NCBI GenBank assembly: GCA_020746875.1
Contig: JAGTJL010000035.1
Location: forward strand, 186,001-250,000
Source: Rhexocercosporidium sp. MPI-PUGE-AT-0058
Taxonomy: Eukaryota > Ascomycota > Leotiomycetes > Helotiales
Direction: 5' to 3'
DNA length: 64,000 nt
Position 1 is the stretch's first letter, and every line of letters begins with the position of its first letter. A program made the translations under genes and the position numbers. The notes below the pieces were generated by a model. That model was not told the DNA's origin. It was given only the letters and a program-made list of their open reading frames with translations, and ran no database searches. Positions 37,101-48,887 of the stretch are shown piece by piece.

Positions 37101-37334
37101 CCGATTCCTACAATGTAAACAAGCTCGGTAAGCTCTCATAGCATCGAACGGCTTCTCGGTCGGCTGAGGCGTGACATTTGTCTGGCCCAGGGCCACCTGG
37201 CCAACAGCATGGCTGCTGCCCTGAGATTGAGACAGAGGTGACCCATGCATCAACGGAGCCATGGTGTTCGGGGCACTCGTGACATTGGCGGTAGGACCGC
37301 CAAGAGGAGGCAGCATCTGATGGTGGCCCGACAT
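34162..37334 (-). CDS. Zn2Cys6 transcription factor with fungal-specific regulatory domain
   Basis: Four exons: 37334-37062, 36773-36456, 36374-34911 and 34821-34162, coding 904 residues; all junctions keep frame. The Zn2Cys6 binuclear cluster is split by the 288-bp first intron: C72, C75, C82 (ACLHCRNRKSKC) and C93, C96, C103 (PCKRCQRENREC), followed by a basic stretch GESHRGGRRVRKKPK. Exon 3 carries a fungal-specific transcription factor domain, with YGITIPDFGI and a later RKRLVWAACYICDRQVSVR block. The C-terminal tail is rich in Gln, Asn, Pro and Gly (GQGQGHNQNQEQNQGQ), like activation domains. The start at 37334 was chosen over an in-frame ATG at 37607 because the first 91 codons look like untranslated leader. 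It should act in the nucleus; target genes are unknown. Confidence 0.85.
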
Positions 37335-38268
37335 GGAGGTTTTCGGTAGAGGTGGTGGGATAGATGCGGCTGCCTCGGATGAACGGGGAGTGACGGCAAT
37401 GCAGGCGCGTGGTGCGATGCGGTACGGTACAGGAGAGGATGGGATGGGATGGGAGGGGATGGAAGAGGAAGCCGAAGCCGATATGAGGATCCAGAGACCG
37501 ATGATGCCGACGAGGTGATGCGGGCGGTCGGTGATTGACGATGGAGATGCGGGGGGTTGGTTGACGATGAATGTGGATGTCGATGGGAAGAAGGTTGGAT
37601 GGTGCACGTCGGCCGGATGTCGGGTTCTGGAGGAAAAGTGCGGCCGAGGATGATCCGGGGCTCGGCTAGCCTTTTATGGAGTGTCCCCCAGGCTTGTTCG
37701 GGATGGATGTCGATAGGGCTGGCTGCACTACTTGTTTACTTCAGGCCGGAATAGCTGAGGAATCTTGAAGATGCATTGAACGTGAAGTCTTCGAGGGAGA
37801 ATTGCTTTTTTGACAGCACCCTGGGACAACTGTGTCTGGAACCACACCGCCAATCGTTAATTAACCCCTCATGTGTGACTTCAACTGCGGGGTAGAACCA
37901 TTCATTCTTTGGCCGTAGAATGAAGTGCTGCGCTTTCATGGTACCTCCTACTTTCACAACAGTCCACCACAATCTCGATACAGTAGTACTAATTCTCGAG
38001 AAGCAATGTTTATTTGGTCGAGTTGACATTTACAGGATTTCATTGCCATTTCCTCTATTTTGGTTGGATGTCCGTTAATAACGCTTCGCCTAATACCTCG
38101 AAGGATATGGCTGTCTGGTGGCTGGTGTTTATGTCCATGGACAAGCATGCTGTCTCTCGCATTATCTAGGTCGAAGATGAGGGGTGATGAGACCTGCAGT
38201 TGATCTATTAAGGGTTTGATTATGGATCGTTGCGATATCACAGGGCAGAGACAATAGCATGGACAAAG
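37335..38268. other. Promoter region of the Zn2Cys6 gene and spacer
   Basis: This stretch should hold the long leader and promoter of the regulator, with GGGATGGGATGGGA-type G-rich repeats near 37440. No gene is seen in 37610-38268. Confidence 0.35.
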
Positions 38269-39451
38269 TCACTGAGAATGATTTATGGCTAACGACGAGG
38301 GTTCTATTTCAATAACAGCAGAGCCCCTGTGTCCGAATATGTACAAGTAAACTCCAGAGAACCAGGTCCTAAACACTCCTCCAATCGTCCAAGACATACC
38401 AATGAGCACAAAGGTAGTCAAGGCTTCTAATCTAATCATACGAGTTAGATTAGATTGAAATAGTATGTGAGGGAATTGCAAGATTACCGAAATCCTTGAA
38501 GAAGATTGATCTAAACATCCAGATAGCAATCAAGACCAGGCCGCAGTATAGAATGACTCTCTGCTGGTAGTAATCCACTTCCTGGGTTATATTAGATGCA
38601 TTCTCGAGGTCGAAGTAGAAACATACCACACGATGAATAGCTTGGCGTCCACGTTCAAGCTCCGCCTCTTCAGCCTTAACATTGCACCATGCCTTGAAAA
38701 CATCCTCGGCTTTCTGAATCTGCGAGACGTTAGTCAATTATTGCAATGAATTTGAGCATAGGAAAGATCACGAACCACAGTATTTTGCAATACAAAATCC
38801 TCAACCCTGAGCTTAAGGAGCTCCGCAGCCTTCATTTCTTGCTCAAGAATCTGGGTGTTACTTCTATTCATCGCAGATGCATTTCCATTGTTGGCGAGGT
38901 GAGGTTGAGGCGTGGCTGCTGCGACATTCTCTTCGAATGGTCTCGACGGCAGAAATTCAGGTCAGGCTAAATGATGGCTCAGTGTCAGCTGGGATTAAAC
39001 CAACTGAGTACGACAGACAAAATGAAAGATTGCGACCCAAATGTTTCTCAAGGGCCCTCCCTGAGCCAATCGTACTCGGCAAGCAAATTATGCTCCCACC
39101 AGATAAAAGCACAGTCCGGTGGTCCAACCAGGAGGTTCGGTTACCATTACAGTCCGAAAAAAGGTCAGGGTTCAGGAAGGACCGTTGCGTGCAGGAAAAC
39201 CCCCTTTCCACTCTCTCCAGGCGTCCCCAGAAAGAAGGTCCGGAGGATGAATGCCGCTGTGTACAGCATTCTTCGACAACCTGCCGCGAGAGCCAAATGG
39301 GGATGAAGAACATAATGTAAATATGCCGTACCTTGTCTTTTCTTGGAGAGAGTCTTGGTAGATCGCAGTCTTTACCATAACCGTTTTCGTAAAGAGTGAG
39401 TTCCCGGACGAAAGGTTCGGGGGTTTCGGACTTGAGTGTTGTGCCGAACAT
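38269..39451 (-). CDS. Small membrane protein with coiled-coil-like region, unknown function
   Basis: The 3' exons fit well: 38719-38627, 38581-38488 and 38426-38269, with correct phases. An upstream exon ends at 38776 (EQEMKAAELLKLRVEDFVLQ) and a likely first exon is 39451-39332 (MFGTTLKSETPEPFVREL). The link across about 38960-39331 could not be fixed. The protein has an N-terminal soluble part and a Glu/Lys/Leu-rich helical stretch likely to form a coiled coil. Two hydrophobic helices follow (VILYCGLVLIAIWMF and LTTFVLIGMSWTIGGVF), then a short tail. No family is recognised. The 5' exon structure is the weak point; the C-terminal half is well supported. Confidence 0.55.
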
Positions 39452-40422
39452 CTGTGCGCGTGATGCGGTGTCTGGAGATCTGCCGAAGACAAGGAGATTA
39501 ACATTGGTACAGTTGATGATGAGCCCAAAAACATGAATCAAACAGGATATTAGAGATCAGACCTGAAACAAGATGGTGGTAGGTGGAACACTGCTGGGGG
39601 CGTGGAGGTGAGAGAAAGGTGATGTGGTGGAAGAGAAGTAATGCGTGTGAAGGTGAACTGCTGCCTAAAGGCACGATAGCAGCAGCAGATGTATTCAAAC
39701 CCTTGAGGAAAATACTTCCCTAGAGTTTGAACGCAAATGCTGAGATCGAAGATCGCGATTCAAGATCGGAAGAAGAGCAGAAGTAAACAAACAAGTGTTG
39801 ACGTACCTTGGCGCAGATGCTTCAAGTCAGGGCTGCGAGGACCTGAGAATGTCCCCAGAGGAAGAAGATAGAGATCGGAAAGAAGAAAGAAATAGCGACG
39901 GCTGGTGGTTGGTGGTTGGTGATGGAGGGGGATGTTGCGAAGTTTCCAAGGACGAGGACGCGGAGGGGGTATTTGTAGTTTTTCCCAGTGGGGAAGCGAA
40001 CATCTGAACAGGTCACGGGAATCAAGAGCAAACACCATAGAAGTGAATCATCGTTGGCGCGAGCTATTCATTATTGGCAAAGCCTGCCTCCTGTATTTTG
40101 CGCATAATCAATGTCCGAAGACGGACATGCCCATTCACTTGTGCAAGAAAGAGAACCAAACTCTTTGACACTTGTGAACTCCTCCAAGCAGCATCTAGAA
40201 GCTCTCTTCGACTAGGTATCTAACTTCTCGCCATTCAATCAAGATTTGTGCTATCAATAAAGATCCAGACCCAATAACCTCCGGCTTTGAGTTGTAGGCT
40301 CGCTCGGATATATCGCCCTCCCGACCCCGCGATCTCATAAGCTACACCCTGTAATCGAAGCTTCCAGTCCATCTTCGTCGAACTTGATACTGCTTTCAAG
40401 CCTCCATGCTCCTCTTTTGATA
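39452..40422. other. Intergenic region
   Basis: This holds the divergent upstream regions of the membrane-protein gene and of the small gene at 40423. A minus-strand frame near 39795-40038 ends at a good GTACGT donor and could be a missed 5' exon of the membrane-protein gene; this is unproven. Confidence 0.35.
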
Positions 40423-40836
40423 ATGTCGCATCGTCTTCTACCTCGAATCATTCCCCCAGGTGCGCCTATCGCGGTGTAGGTTCCGCCTAAACCCTCCCCA
40501 CAAGTACCTTCTCCACCCTGCCCGGAAGACGCCATTACTTACCAAACACCTCGGCAGGATCTTGAAGAGGATCCCGTCCGACGCCGCCGAGCTCTTCCCA
40601 ACCCATTCGACTCATGTCCGCCAAGACCGAAGACGATATATCGGGAGCGAGGAGCAGCCAGGGTCCTGGTAAGCAAAGAAATCTACAGACATCAAAGAGT
40701 TATACTAAAAGGTAGCTAGTCGTCGAAAGTTTTTGCATTTCTCTGTCTGATCTGTACGGTAGCGACTTTTCTTCTCACCATCTGGGCCATCGCCAACGAT
40801 CGAGTCCGGCGATGCCCTAAGTGCCGCTGTGAATGA
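40423..40836 (+). pseudogene. Small single-pass membrane protein gene with early in-frame TAG
   Basis: Two exons, 40423-40668 and 40720-40836, with a 51-bp GTAAGC/CTAG intron, keep one frame of 121 codons. The only defect is a TAG at 40477-40479 (codon 19), after MSHRLLPRIIPPGAPIAV. Downstream the frame is coherent: a Pro-rich cytosol-like stretch (VPPKPSPQVPSPPCPEDA), a basic region (RRRRALPNPF), then in exon 2 a strong helix (FAFLCLICTVATFLLTIWAI) and a Cys-rich tail ending RRCPKCRCE. No in-frame ATG follows the stop. It could be a recent nonsense allele, a readthrough case, a sequence error, or a gene with an unseen upstream exon. The function is unknown. Confidence 0.55.
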
Positions 40837-41092
40837 CGAGGAAACATGGAGACAGGGACTGGTCTAAATTGAATGGTGTGCGGGATATACTGGGATAGAT
40901 GATCAGCTTTTAGAATATTGCGAGAGTGTTGCCAACAGGCTTTGTGGAGAATTCATCACCTAATTTTGAAGCGTAATCTTGACTTCAACTATAGTTCATT
41001 ATCTATAGAGAAATGGCCGACAACTTCTGCCATGAAGCCACCTTGCACCTCAAAACTCTACCAAGTCCGAAGACGCCCGAGCTATCCTCAAG

Positions 41093-41323
41093 CTATTCAG
41101 TGCCCGAAATATACAGCGCATAAGCAGACGCAGCGACGAACAATTCAGCAAAAGTACCCATTGCCACATCAACAAAATACCTCATCCAATACTTCTGCGC
41201 AGCTTCTTTCCTCTCTTCATCCATCCTCGGGATGAACTTGAGACTCGCCCAAGGCCAGATGATGGAGAAGATGGGATATATTACAACGAGGGCCAAAATA
41301 CCAGATTTGAAGAATGGACCATA
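41093..41323 (-). CDS. C-terminal exon of a small membrane protein, unknown
   Basis: The frame from 41323 to 41093 codes 76 residues (YGPFFKSGILALVVIYPIFS...) with two hydrophobic segments separated by a charged loop (PRMDEERKEAAQKYW). A CAATAG acceptor lies just before it, and a GTATCA donor 52 bases upstream. The upstream exon that would carry the start could not be assigned with confidence; candidates near 41370-41430 contain a stop in one frame. It may be a real two-exon gene or a remnant. No family is recognised. Confidence 0.4.
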   Translation of the reverse strand, partial: YGPFFKSGILALVVIYPIFSIIWPWASLKFIPRMDEERKEAAQKYWMRYFVDVAMGTFAELFVAASAYALYISGTE

Positions 41324-42209
41324 CTATTGTAGTAACCGACCGCGCCCTAGAGAAGTAATGTCGCAGAAATGATACCTGCAGCAACTTAGAGGATTTGGGA
41401 TATGGTTGAGTACAGAGCGTTGTATAATTATCTGGCCTAGCTCAAGACTGTGACGTCTCGATTTGGCGGCTCCCAGAAGCCTAGATGCGGTGGAGGGCCC
41501 GGGATTGGCAAACTGGCGTCAAGAACGGCAAATCTGCAGATGTATTGTTGATAAACGCCTTGGAATCTTTAGCTAGATATTAGCCAATAATTTTTGACAC
41601 CCAAGACTTCTTACTAACATTTTCTGGCTTTAGGGCTAGGAACATGCTTGTTGATTCATTTAGCAAAGGCCCTGTTCCATGGAGCAAACCCAAGCCTGAC
41701 TATTCTTTTGATCGGGCGACATGCTCGAACTCGAACACAGAGAAATCACAAGCTCAGCGTCCAGGCGCCGTAGATATGGCAAGGCATATACTCCTCGGCT
41801 TTGTTGTGATGCCAAATCCGGGGAAATCGGGAATCTCGGCTTGGGGAAACGCTTAAAGTGGAGTGAAAGTCGGCTCTTCATTGGCGCGCTTTTCATCCAG
41901 TACAAGTGCCGTAGATCTTCCTGGTACCTGACTCTCACCAAGCGCATCATCGCCTTCTACGATTCGCACGCATATGATCTCTACGCACCCCAGATACCCC
42001 ACAACGGACCCTGGATACCGGTTTGGGCTGACCATGTGGCTTTACCCCGCAGACATAAACAGCATCGAGCGAGATTGACTCTGGGGATTGGTGGGTGAAA
42101 TCAACCAGAAGAATCAGCTAACACTGGATGTGGCAACAAGGCCAGAAAGGGGAGGAGGATACAGAAGAAAATAATAGCTATTCCCGAATAATAGGCCTTG
42201 CTATTCTAC
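41324..42209. other. Intergenic region
   Basis: Frames of up to 125 codons overlap on both strands (41640-42100) but lack motifs, so no gene is called. Confidence 0.35.
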
Positions 42210-42216
42210 TATAAAG
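42210..42216 (+). promoter_or_regulatory. TATA box of the GH43 gene
   Basis: TATAAAG lies 81 bases upstream of the ATG at 42291, which suits a TATA element with a short leader. Confidence 0.5.
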
Positions 42217-42290
42217 ACGCGAGGAGAATTCATCTCTTAATAGGCGTTTTTTGGCCAGAAGAAGATTGTTATTTCAGAATAGTTTGAACA

Positions 42291-44428
42291 ATGCTTGCAA
42301 ATCTTGGTCTCATTGCTTCGGCAGTGCTTAGCTACTCATCAATTGCTGCCTGCCTTGGTCCTCTTCCTTCAGAATACTCAAGATCAGTATCCAGGAGCCA
42401 GCCAAATCTTCACAAAGCCGATTCCAGGGCGCTCAGCTACGAGGGATACGCCTTTGCCTACTTCACTGGCAATTCCATCGCAGGCGAGAAGATATATCTC
42501 GCAGCTAGCAAGGGAAATGATGCACTTCAATGGAACGAACTCAACAAAGCTCAGCCAATATTAGCTTCAACTAAAGGTACTAAAGGCCTTCGTGACCCAT
42601 TCGTCATTCGATCCCATGAAGGCGACAAGTTCTATCTCCTGGCTACCGATCTTTCTATTGGGTCAGGCACTAGCTGGGGAGACTCCGTTCGGATCGGCAG
42701 TCGATATCTGGAGATTTGGGAATCAAGGGATCTGATCACCTGGTCAGAGCAAAGGCATGTCTTGGTCTCGCCTCCAACTGCAGGAAACACATGGGCACCA
42801 GAAGCCTACTACGACGAGGCGCTTGGTACCTACGTTGTATTTTGGGCAAGCGATTTGTACGAAGAAAGCGATACAGCACATACCGGATCTTCATACCAGC
42901 GCATGCTGCTCTCCAAAACGAGCGACTTCATCACATTCAGTACACCCGAGATCTGGCAGGACGCGGGTACTGCCCGGATCGACTCAACTGTTCTTCGGGA
43001 AGGCGATATTTACTACCGCTTCACTAAAGACGAAGGTGCCGTAACTGGGTGCGTTGACATCATCCAGGAGAGCTCCTCGGTTCTGTCAGCGAATTTGACT
43101 TCTTGGAAAACAATCGCCACTTGCATCGGAGCCAAGGCTGGAACAAGCGCAGTTGAAGGCCCAACATCATTCAAGTCGAACCCAAATGATGTCCACGGAC
43201 AGAAATACTACCTGTTCTTGGATGAGTATACGAGCCGTGGATATATTCCGCTTGAAACAACGGACATTGCAGCACCGAACTGGAAAGTTTCCAGTTCATA
43301 CAGCCTTCCGGCAAGTCCCCGCCATGGAACTGTTATCCCCATTACCGCTGCAGAGCTTGCTGCAATAAATGCCCACTACGGCATCGTCTCAACATCCAAG
43401 AACAAGGAGAGATCATTACTCCTTACGAAACGAACAAGCCCTGTTCTCCCAGGACTTTTTGCCGACCCGAACATTGCCGTTTACGGTGATAAGTTCTACA
43501 TCTACGCCACGACTGATGGTTTCGCTGGCTGGGGTGGCCAAGTGTTCTACGCATGGTCGTCTCCTGATCTAGTTGCCTGGACTCGCAGCGAGAAGCCATT
43601 CCTCACCTTGAACGGAACCTCCGGCAACGTGCCATGGGCGACAGGAAATGCATGGGCTCCGACAATCACCGAGAAGAACGGAAAATACTACTTCTACTTC
43701 TCGGGGCAAAATCCTACGTATAATCGCAAGACTATCGGTGTCGCGGTCTCGAGCTCGCCTCAAGGCCCATTTGTCGCAGAGCAGAAAGCGATGATCATCA
43801 ATGGTGGTAGCGAGCCTTTGACTTCCGGTCAGGCAATTGACCCCGATGCATTCTTGGATCCGGTGACTGGGAAGTATTATTTCTTCTGGGGCAATGGCCG
43901 CGCTCTCATGGGTGAGTTGGGAGATGATATGGTCAGCATGAAATGGGACACTGTCAAGGAAATCACAGCAAACCTGACAAACTTCCGTGAGGGAACCTTC
44001 GTCGTCTACCGAAAGGGACTGTACCATCTGACATACAGCATTGATGACACGGGATCTCCGAACTACCGTGTTGGGTATGCGACTTCTGCGTCGGTGCATG
44101 GACCCTGGACGTACCGTGGCGTGGTTTTGCAGAAGAGGGAGGATCAGGGGATCTTGGCGACGGGCCATAACAGTATGGTTCAGGTTCCTGGTACAGATGA
44201 GTGGTATATGGCGTATCATCGATTCCACATTCCTGGTGGAGATGGACAACACAGGGAGACTACGATTGATAAGGTAAGCATTTGCCATTCTTCTTGTTGC
44301 TGAAGAGAAGTCTGATGTGATCTAAACTGACATTTTCACTACAGGTTGAATGGGACTCTGAGACAGGCTTAATGAAAGAGGTCATCCCAACACTGGAAAG
44401 TGTGCAGCCTGTGACGATATGTAAATAG
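42291..44428 (+). CDS. Secreted enzyme with two GH43 domains (arabinofuranosidase/xylosidase-like)
   Basis: Two exons, 42291-44273 and 44345-44428, code 688 residues; the intron has GTAAGC and ACAG borders. A signal peptide covers about residues 1-21. Two five-bladed GH43 modules follow. Module 1 shows RDPFVI (Asp102), RIDSTV (Asp231) and VEGPTS (Glu289). Module 2 shows FADPNI (Asp392), IDPDAF (Asp519) and FREGTF (Glu567), with WAPTIT and GHNSMV between and after. These fit the GH43 base, pKa-tuning Asp and acid Glu, so both modules may be active. GH43 enzymes remove arabinose or xylose from plant hemicellulose and pectin side chains. Module 1 is more divergent and could differ in specificity. 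The substrate is inferred only at family level. Confidence 0.9.
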
Positions 44429-46569
44429 GTCAATTGTGATGAGAATAAAAACAGATCGTCTTACTCGTACTGGAGCCTTTTATCTTAAACCGTTCTCGTA
44501 GAATGTTCTTCAATTTGGTCTTGAGATTTTACGAAGAGCCGCCATTTTCGCACTCCGCCGATATGGCTCTCCATCCTGCCGCCAATCACGGCCGCACTCG
44601 TATCCTGATTTAGCTTGACGCCGCGGCCCAGACTTTCCAGTCTTCTCAGAGTTCCCCCGCAGCTCCCCCCGCACTGCTACTACATTATCAGATGCCGAAT
44701 TTCCCCACAGTAGAAGCCTTGCCAAGACTCCCGTTCGCAAACTCGGTAAAATGTTTGCCGAGCCTTTTCCAAAAATAAACAATAATTTTCAAACCTTAGG
44801 ACTCTTTCATGAAAGCCATCTCCCGCGAATCTTATTCCTCTTCTATTTATTTGTTTGTAAGAAATCTGACAGATGCTCAACCGCCTTTACTCACCTGTCA
44901 TCTGATCCGCAGAACAAAGCCCAGTGATTCTCAGTCTTTCCATTTCGATGGCGAAATATTCCTCCGCCTGGGCGGCGCGGGGCACAGTCAATGAAGACCT
45001 CGAGTTTTCCTTCTAAAAGGCATTTCCATTAAGGTATCCAAATTCGTTCCAGAATGCAAAAATATAATTCAAATAAGTCCTGCGGGAGCTTGGAAATGTT
45101 AAAGTTTGCATATGGCGAGACCGCTCTGATGGGCAAATTGAGGGCTATAAAGTATCGGTGGAGACCCTGCGGACAATTTCCTGATGAAGTTACAAAATTT
45201 GAGTGAGAGAGAGGGAATAAGAATCGGATGAGAGAAGTGAAATTTCAACTTGGTGGATGAAATCAAGACGTGGGCGGCGAATTCAGTTCCACAAATTTAC
45301 AAGGCTCGCACTAGTGTCATTGATGAGAGCCAACTTGAAGAGCCGTGGAACAGATCTGGAATATTGTTATAACTACCGTACAGAACATTTCTTTTTGTCT
45401 TCCACCCTTCCTCCATTATTGGTAGCATGAAGGTCTAGATTCTTGCGAAGCATTGAAGTTTAGGTACCGAAAGATATGGTTTTGAAACAACGTTTATTTC
45501 AGATTGCTTTGGAAAATGTTCAGTTGCAGTGCCTATTTTCGCGCGTAGGAAATCAGCTGATAGAGAAACTATGGAGGCCCTTTCGGATGGCAGTTAAAAT
45601 TAAATTCCGCAGTTTCTAAATCCCGTTCTGCGTGTATGCGGTCCTCACAAACTCGTTCCTCAATGTCATAATGAGAAACGAAACAAAGAAAATGATCACA
45701 GATTTCCGAACCCCTGCTATCATGAACTTTACAATTTAGTCTTGGTAAACAAGCAGAACTCGTACCTCTTTCGGTGAGAAATCTAAAAGTGGTTGTATTA
45801 CATCTCTTGATTCGCTATGCCGGCGCCCATTGACAGAAGTACCTCAGAATAGAGTTTCATATATCACTGAGGTAAAGTATACCTAATCAGGTCTTGCATC
45901 TCAAAGACCCAGTAAGAGAAGTCCATAGCAGTAGAGGGGCAATGCTGAAGTGTTCGGAAATGTGTGGCCACCCCCTTTACTTTGGAACACTAAACCATTA
46001 GCAAATTTTCGGTGACAGACTTGGCACCAAGTAAATAGTTCACACAAAAATACGAAATTAAAGCTATCGAGCTTCTGAGAGTTCTAGAGGTGGCCCCCCA
46101 GGATAAGCCTAAAATGGATTTCACAAGACCAGGAGCCATGGAAGACAACGTTGGTGGCACAACGCCAAGCCGGAAAGTTAAACGAGAGTGGTGGGAAAAC
46201 AAACTCTAATTACACTACGAGCACGATGAATAGATCTTGGTCAGTTGAGAACGGGAATTTTTCAAGGAATTATTCCTGTAAGGTACGTTTTAGTTCCAGA
46301 TTACACCGAAATTTGATTATTCAACAGAAAAATTCAATGCTCGTCGGGGTAAATGCTGAAAGCTTCCGGGTTAAGTTTAGCGAGGCCAACTTTATTACAA
46401 GCACATGATGCAACGGATATAGCCCAGGAACCCCTCACTGCTGCCAAGGTCTTGGATATTTTTTATCAAAGGTAGAAACAAACACATGTACCGAGCACGG
46501 GGCAAGATGCCACGAGACAATTTGTGATCAGCACCCGCGATTTCCTCCAATGGAACCCGTGTCAATACA
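44429..46569. other. Long intergenic region, no supported gene
   Basis: About 2.1 kb with only short motif-free frames. It separates the GH43 gene from the beta-helix gene. No repeat ends or RNA genes could be recognised. Confidence 0.4.
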
Positions 46570-46579
46570 CATATATATT
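46570..46579 (+). promoter_or_regulatory. TATA-like box of the beta-helix protein gene
   Basis: An alternating CATATATATT stretch lies about 80 bases upstream of the ATG at 46655. Confidence 0.35.
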
Positions 46580-46654
46580 TTGGTGTCCCGAAATTGTAGC
46601 GATGAGAAGGCACTACGCATCGAGTACTTTCAATAACTTTCTCTATTTGTTATT

Positions 46655-47836
46655 ATGGCTAAATTCTCGTTTGTCACGGCGTTGATTGCGCTTTCATCCC
46701 TCGTCTCCGCCCAATGCGGCTCTGGCACCCCGGATGCGAAAGTGACGGGCTCTGGTAGTTCATTCTCAGCCACTAAAGGTTCTACCAGTGTTTATACTGG
46801 GTCCGACTATCGTGCAGCTATTCAAGCCGCACTTGATTCCATTGGCAGTGGCCAGGTATGTCAAATCAATGCTCGTCTTGGTTCACGTGTTCCTCAGTCT
46901 ACTTCGCAGACAGAGTGCAGGACTACTCTGGCGCGACCCTAGACAATTTGAGTCCAAGCTAAGCTCAGGCAGCGTGTCTCCGTCATTGCCTCTGGATCAA
47001 TAGGCGCTGGAACCATCACCATCAGCACTGGCAAAACCTTCGAGGGGTGCGGAACAATCAATGCTGGTCTTCGCTCCGGCCGAGGGGCGATCGAGTCTTT
47101 TAACACTGCCGATGTTAAGATTCCATACCTCACGATGACTGGTGCACCGTACTTCGGTTTAAGATTTTATGGCACAAAAGGGTTGACATTGGGTCAAATC
47201 ACCATGAACCTCAGTGGTGGGTTGGGCATTCGCTTCGATCGCGACCAAGCTGCAAACTCTAACGTCAAGATGGATGTGATTCGGGTCACGGGCGCCGGCA
47301 GCCATGCTGTTGAGACTTGGAACATTGATGGTCTTACAATCAACTCGGTCATCGCAAGGAATGTGGGCGAGTCGGGTCTTTTACTCCAAACCACTACGAA
47401 TGCAAGAGTTGGCCTCGTCGACGGAAACAATGTCGGAGCCGGAACTGGCTATGGAACTCTGCGATTCGCCAACAGAAATGGCAGATTACCTAGCGGTGCT
47501 TATACGAACAACATTGTGATCGACAAGGTTGTGTCTCGCGGAGGTGGACGAGGTGTCTTCTGCGTTTCCGAGTCTGGGGGTGCTACTATCACGAGCGTCG
47601 ACCTCGCCAACAATGGCAACAACGCCATCCTCCTCGAGAATTGTTACGGCATTACCATTAAAGGTGGAACTGTGAGCGGAGGCGGTGAAGTCCGCCTTGC
47701 TGCACGCACTGAGTTCGCAAACAACAGGGACCTCACCATTACCTTGAAGGTGGATGGCACAACTGTCCGGGAATCTCCTTGTGGCCAGAACATCAAATGG
47801 ACATTGTCTGGGAATGGAGCTCGTAACATTTGTTAG
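46655..47836 (+). CDS. Secreted right-handed beta-helix protein (pectin-lyase fold)
   Basis: Two exons, 46655-46855 and 46973-47836, code 354 residues; the 117-bp intron has GTATGT and GGCAG borders. Residues 1-19 are a signal peptide ending in VSAQC. The body shows the repeating pattern of parallel beta-helices: YFGLRFYGTKGLTLGQI, HAVETWNIDGLTINSV and NNAILLENCYGITIKGG, with Asn ladders and short hydrophobic strands. Such proteins include pectate lyases, polygalacturonases and other polysaccharide-active enzymes. I do not see the polygalacturonase NTD/DD/GHG motifs, so it is not an ordinary GH28 enzyme. Closely similar secreted proteins are common in ascomycetes, but their activity is uncertain to me. 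It probably acts on plant wall polysaccharide. Confidence 0.8.
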
Positions 47837-48887
47837 ATCTCCAGATAAGATCTACTTGACTGCTGTGTCTCTTTTGCCACTGGACGATCTTCGTACATAT
47901 TTTTGCGGGTGAGATACTTGTCTTAGGAGTTTATGTCGTCGAATGTCTATACGCTTTATCATTTTATGTATATACTTCAAGCCGTAACTGTACATGACAT
48001 GCCATGATGACTGCCGATTTTGATAGCTAAGTTAGTCTGCGCTTCTACCCCCTCTCCCAACCCCAGAAAGTCAGAAACCGATGGAATAATGTTTCAGTAG
48101 CCGATTCCATGTTTTTTTTTTCTCCTTCAGAGTTAGTAACGAGACTTCTTCAGAAAACAAGACTCACATGAAACCTCGAGTTGACTGAGGCTGATTTGAC
48201 AATGACGCAGTATTAATTGTCCTGCAGTCGCATATCCCTCTATGAGACTGTCCAGTTTCCGAATCCCTGTCGGATCAGAAATCCAGAAGATAGGCCCATC
48301 CGGCAGAGAGACTATCTTCTTATAAATCGTGTCATATCATAGGTCACTCAACGAATAATAAGGCCGCTTAGGACAGAAAGTGCATATGTAGCCGAGCGTG
48401 AACTTGCTCAAACGTTCTCGCACGTGATATGTCTCCAGTAAATATGACCCCTAGCCGACCGTGTCCTGCTGACAATCTCAAACAGATGTGAAGCCACGGT
48501 GATAAGCTGCAATCTTGCATGCACAGAGCTTTCGATGGCTGAATATAATTGCTCAACGTGCTCATAATGCCGCTCCAAAACATGTCCCGTTGGTCTGGAT
48601 TCTCCATCAATCTTGGTATGGCTGCTGCGGTGTCCAATGGCAGAGGTGGACTTCAGATTATGGGAGCAAACATGTGATACTAAAAAACTGAAATGGTAAT
48701 TCATTCAGGCGAGAAAAGCCTGGGCTCACCAGCCTCCTTACCGTGACACTTTAGACACGCAATACTCGGAAGCATATCAGGTTTCCCGTCCCAGTCTCCA
48801 TATATTCGCCATACTTCCTCCTGTAGAGACTTTTAATCATCTTGACTAACAAATCAATTGCTCCTGAGCCTTGTCAGGTCATTATCA
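47837..48887. other. Intergenic region with an unresolved minus-strand frame
   Basis: Two overlapping minus-strand frames (48368-48704) contain somewhat protein-like text (AAIPRLMENPDQRDMFWSG), perhaps a gene relic. No start, splice pattern or family could be given. The right part holds the promoter of the ferric reductase gene. Confidence 0.3.

Noticed and set aside
37335..37607. Earlier in-frame ATG for the Zn2Cys6 protein
   Set aside because: The extra 91 codons are Pro/Ser/Ile-rich and leader-like, with no conserved motif before MSGHHQML; the later start is more likely.
43569..44288. 239-codon minus-strand frame
   Set aside because: It lies fully inside the GH43 gene and has no motifs; it is a reverse-strand shadow.
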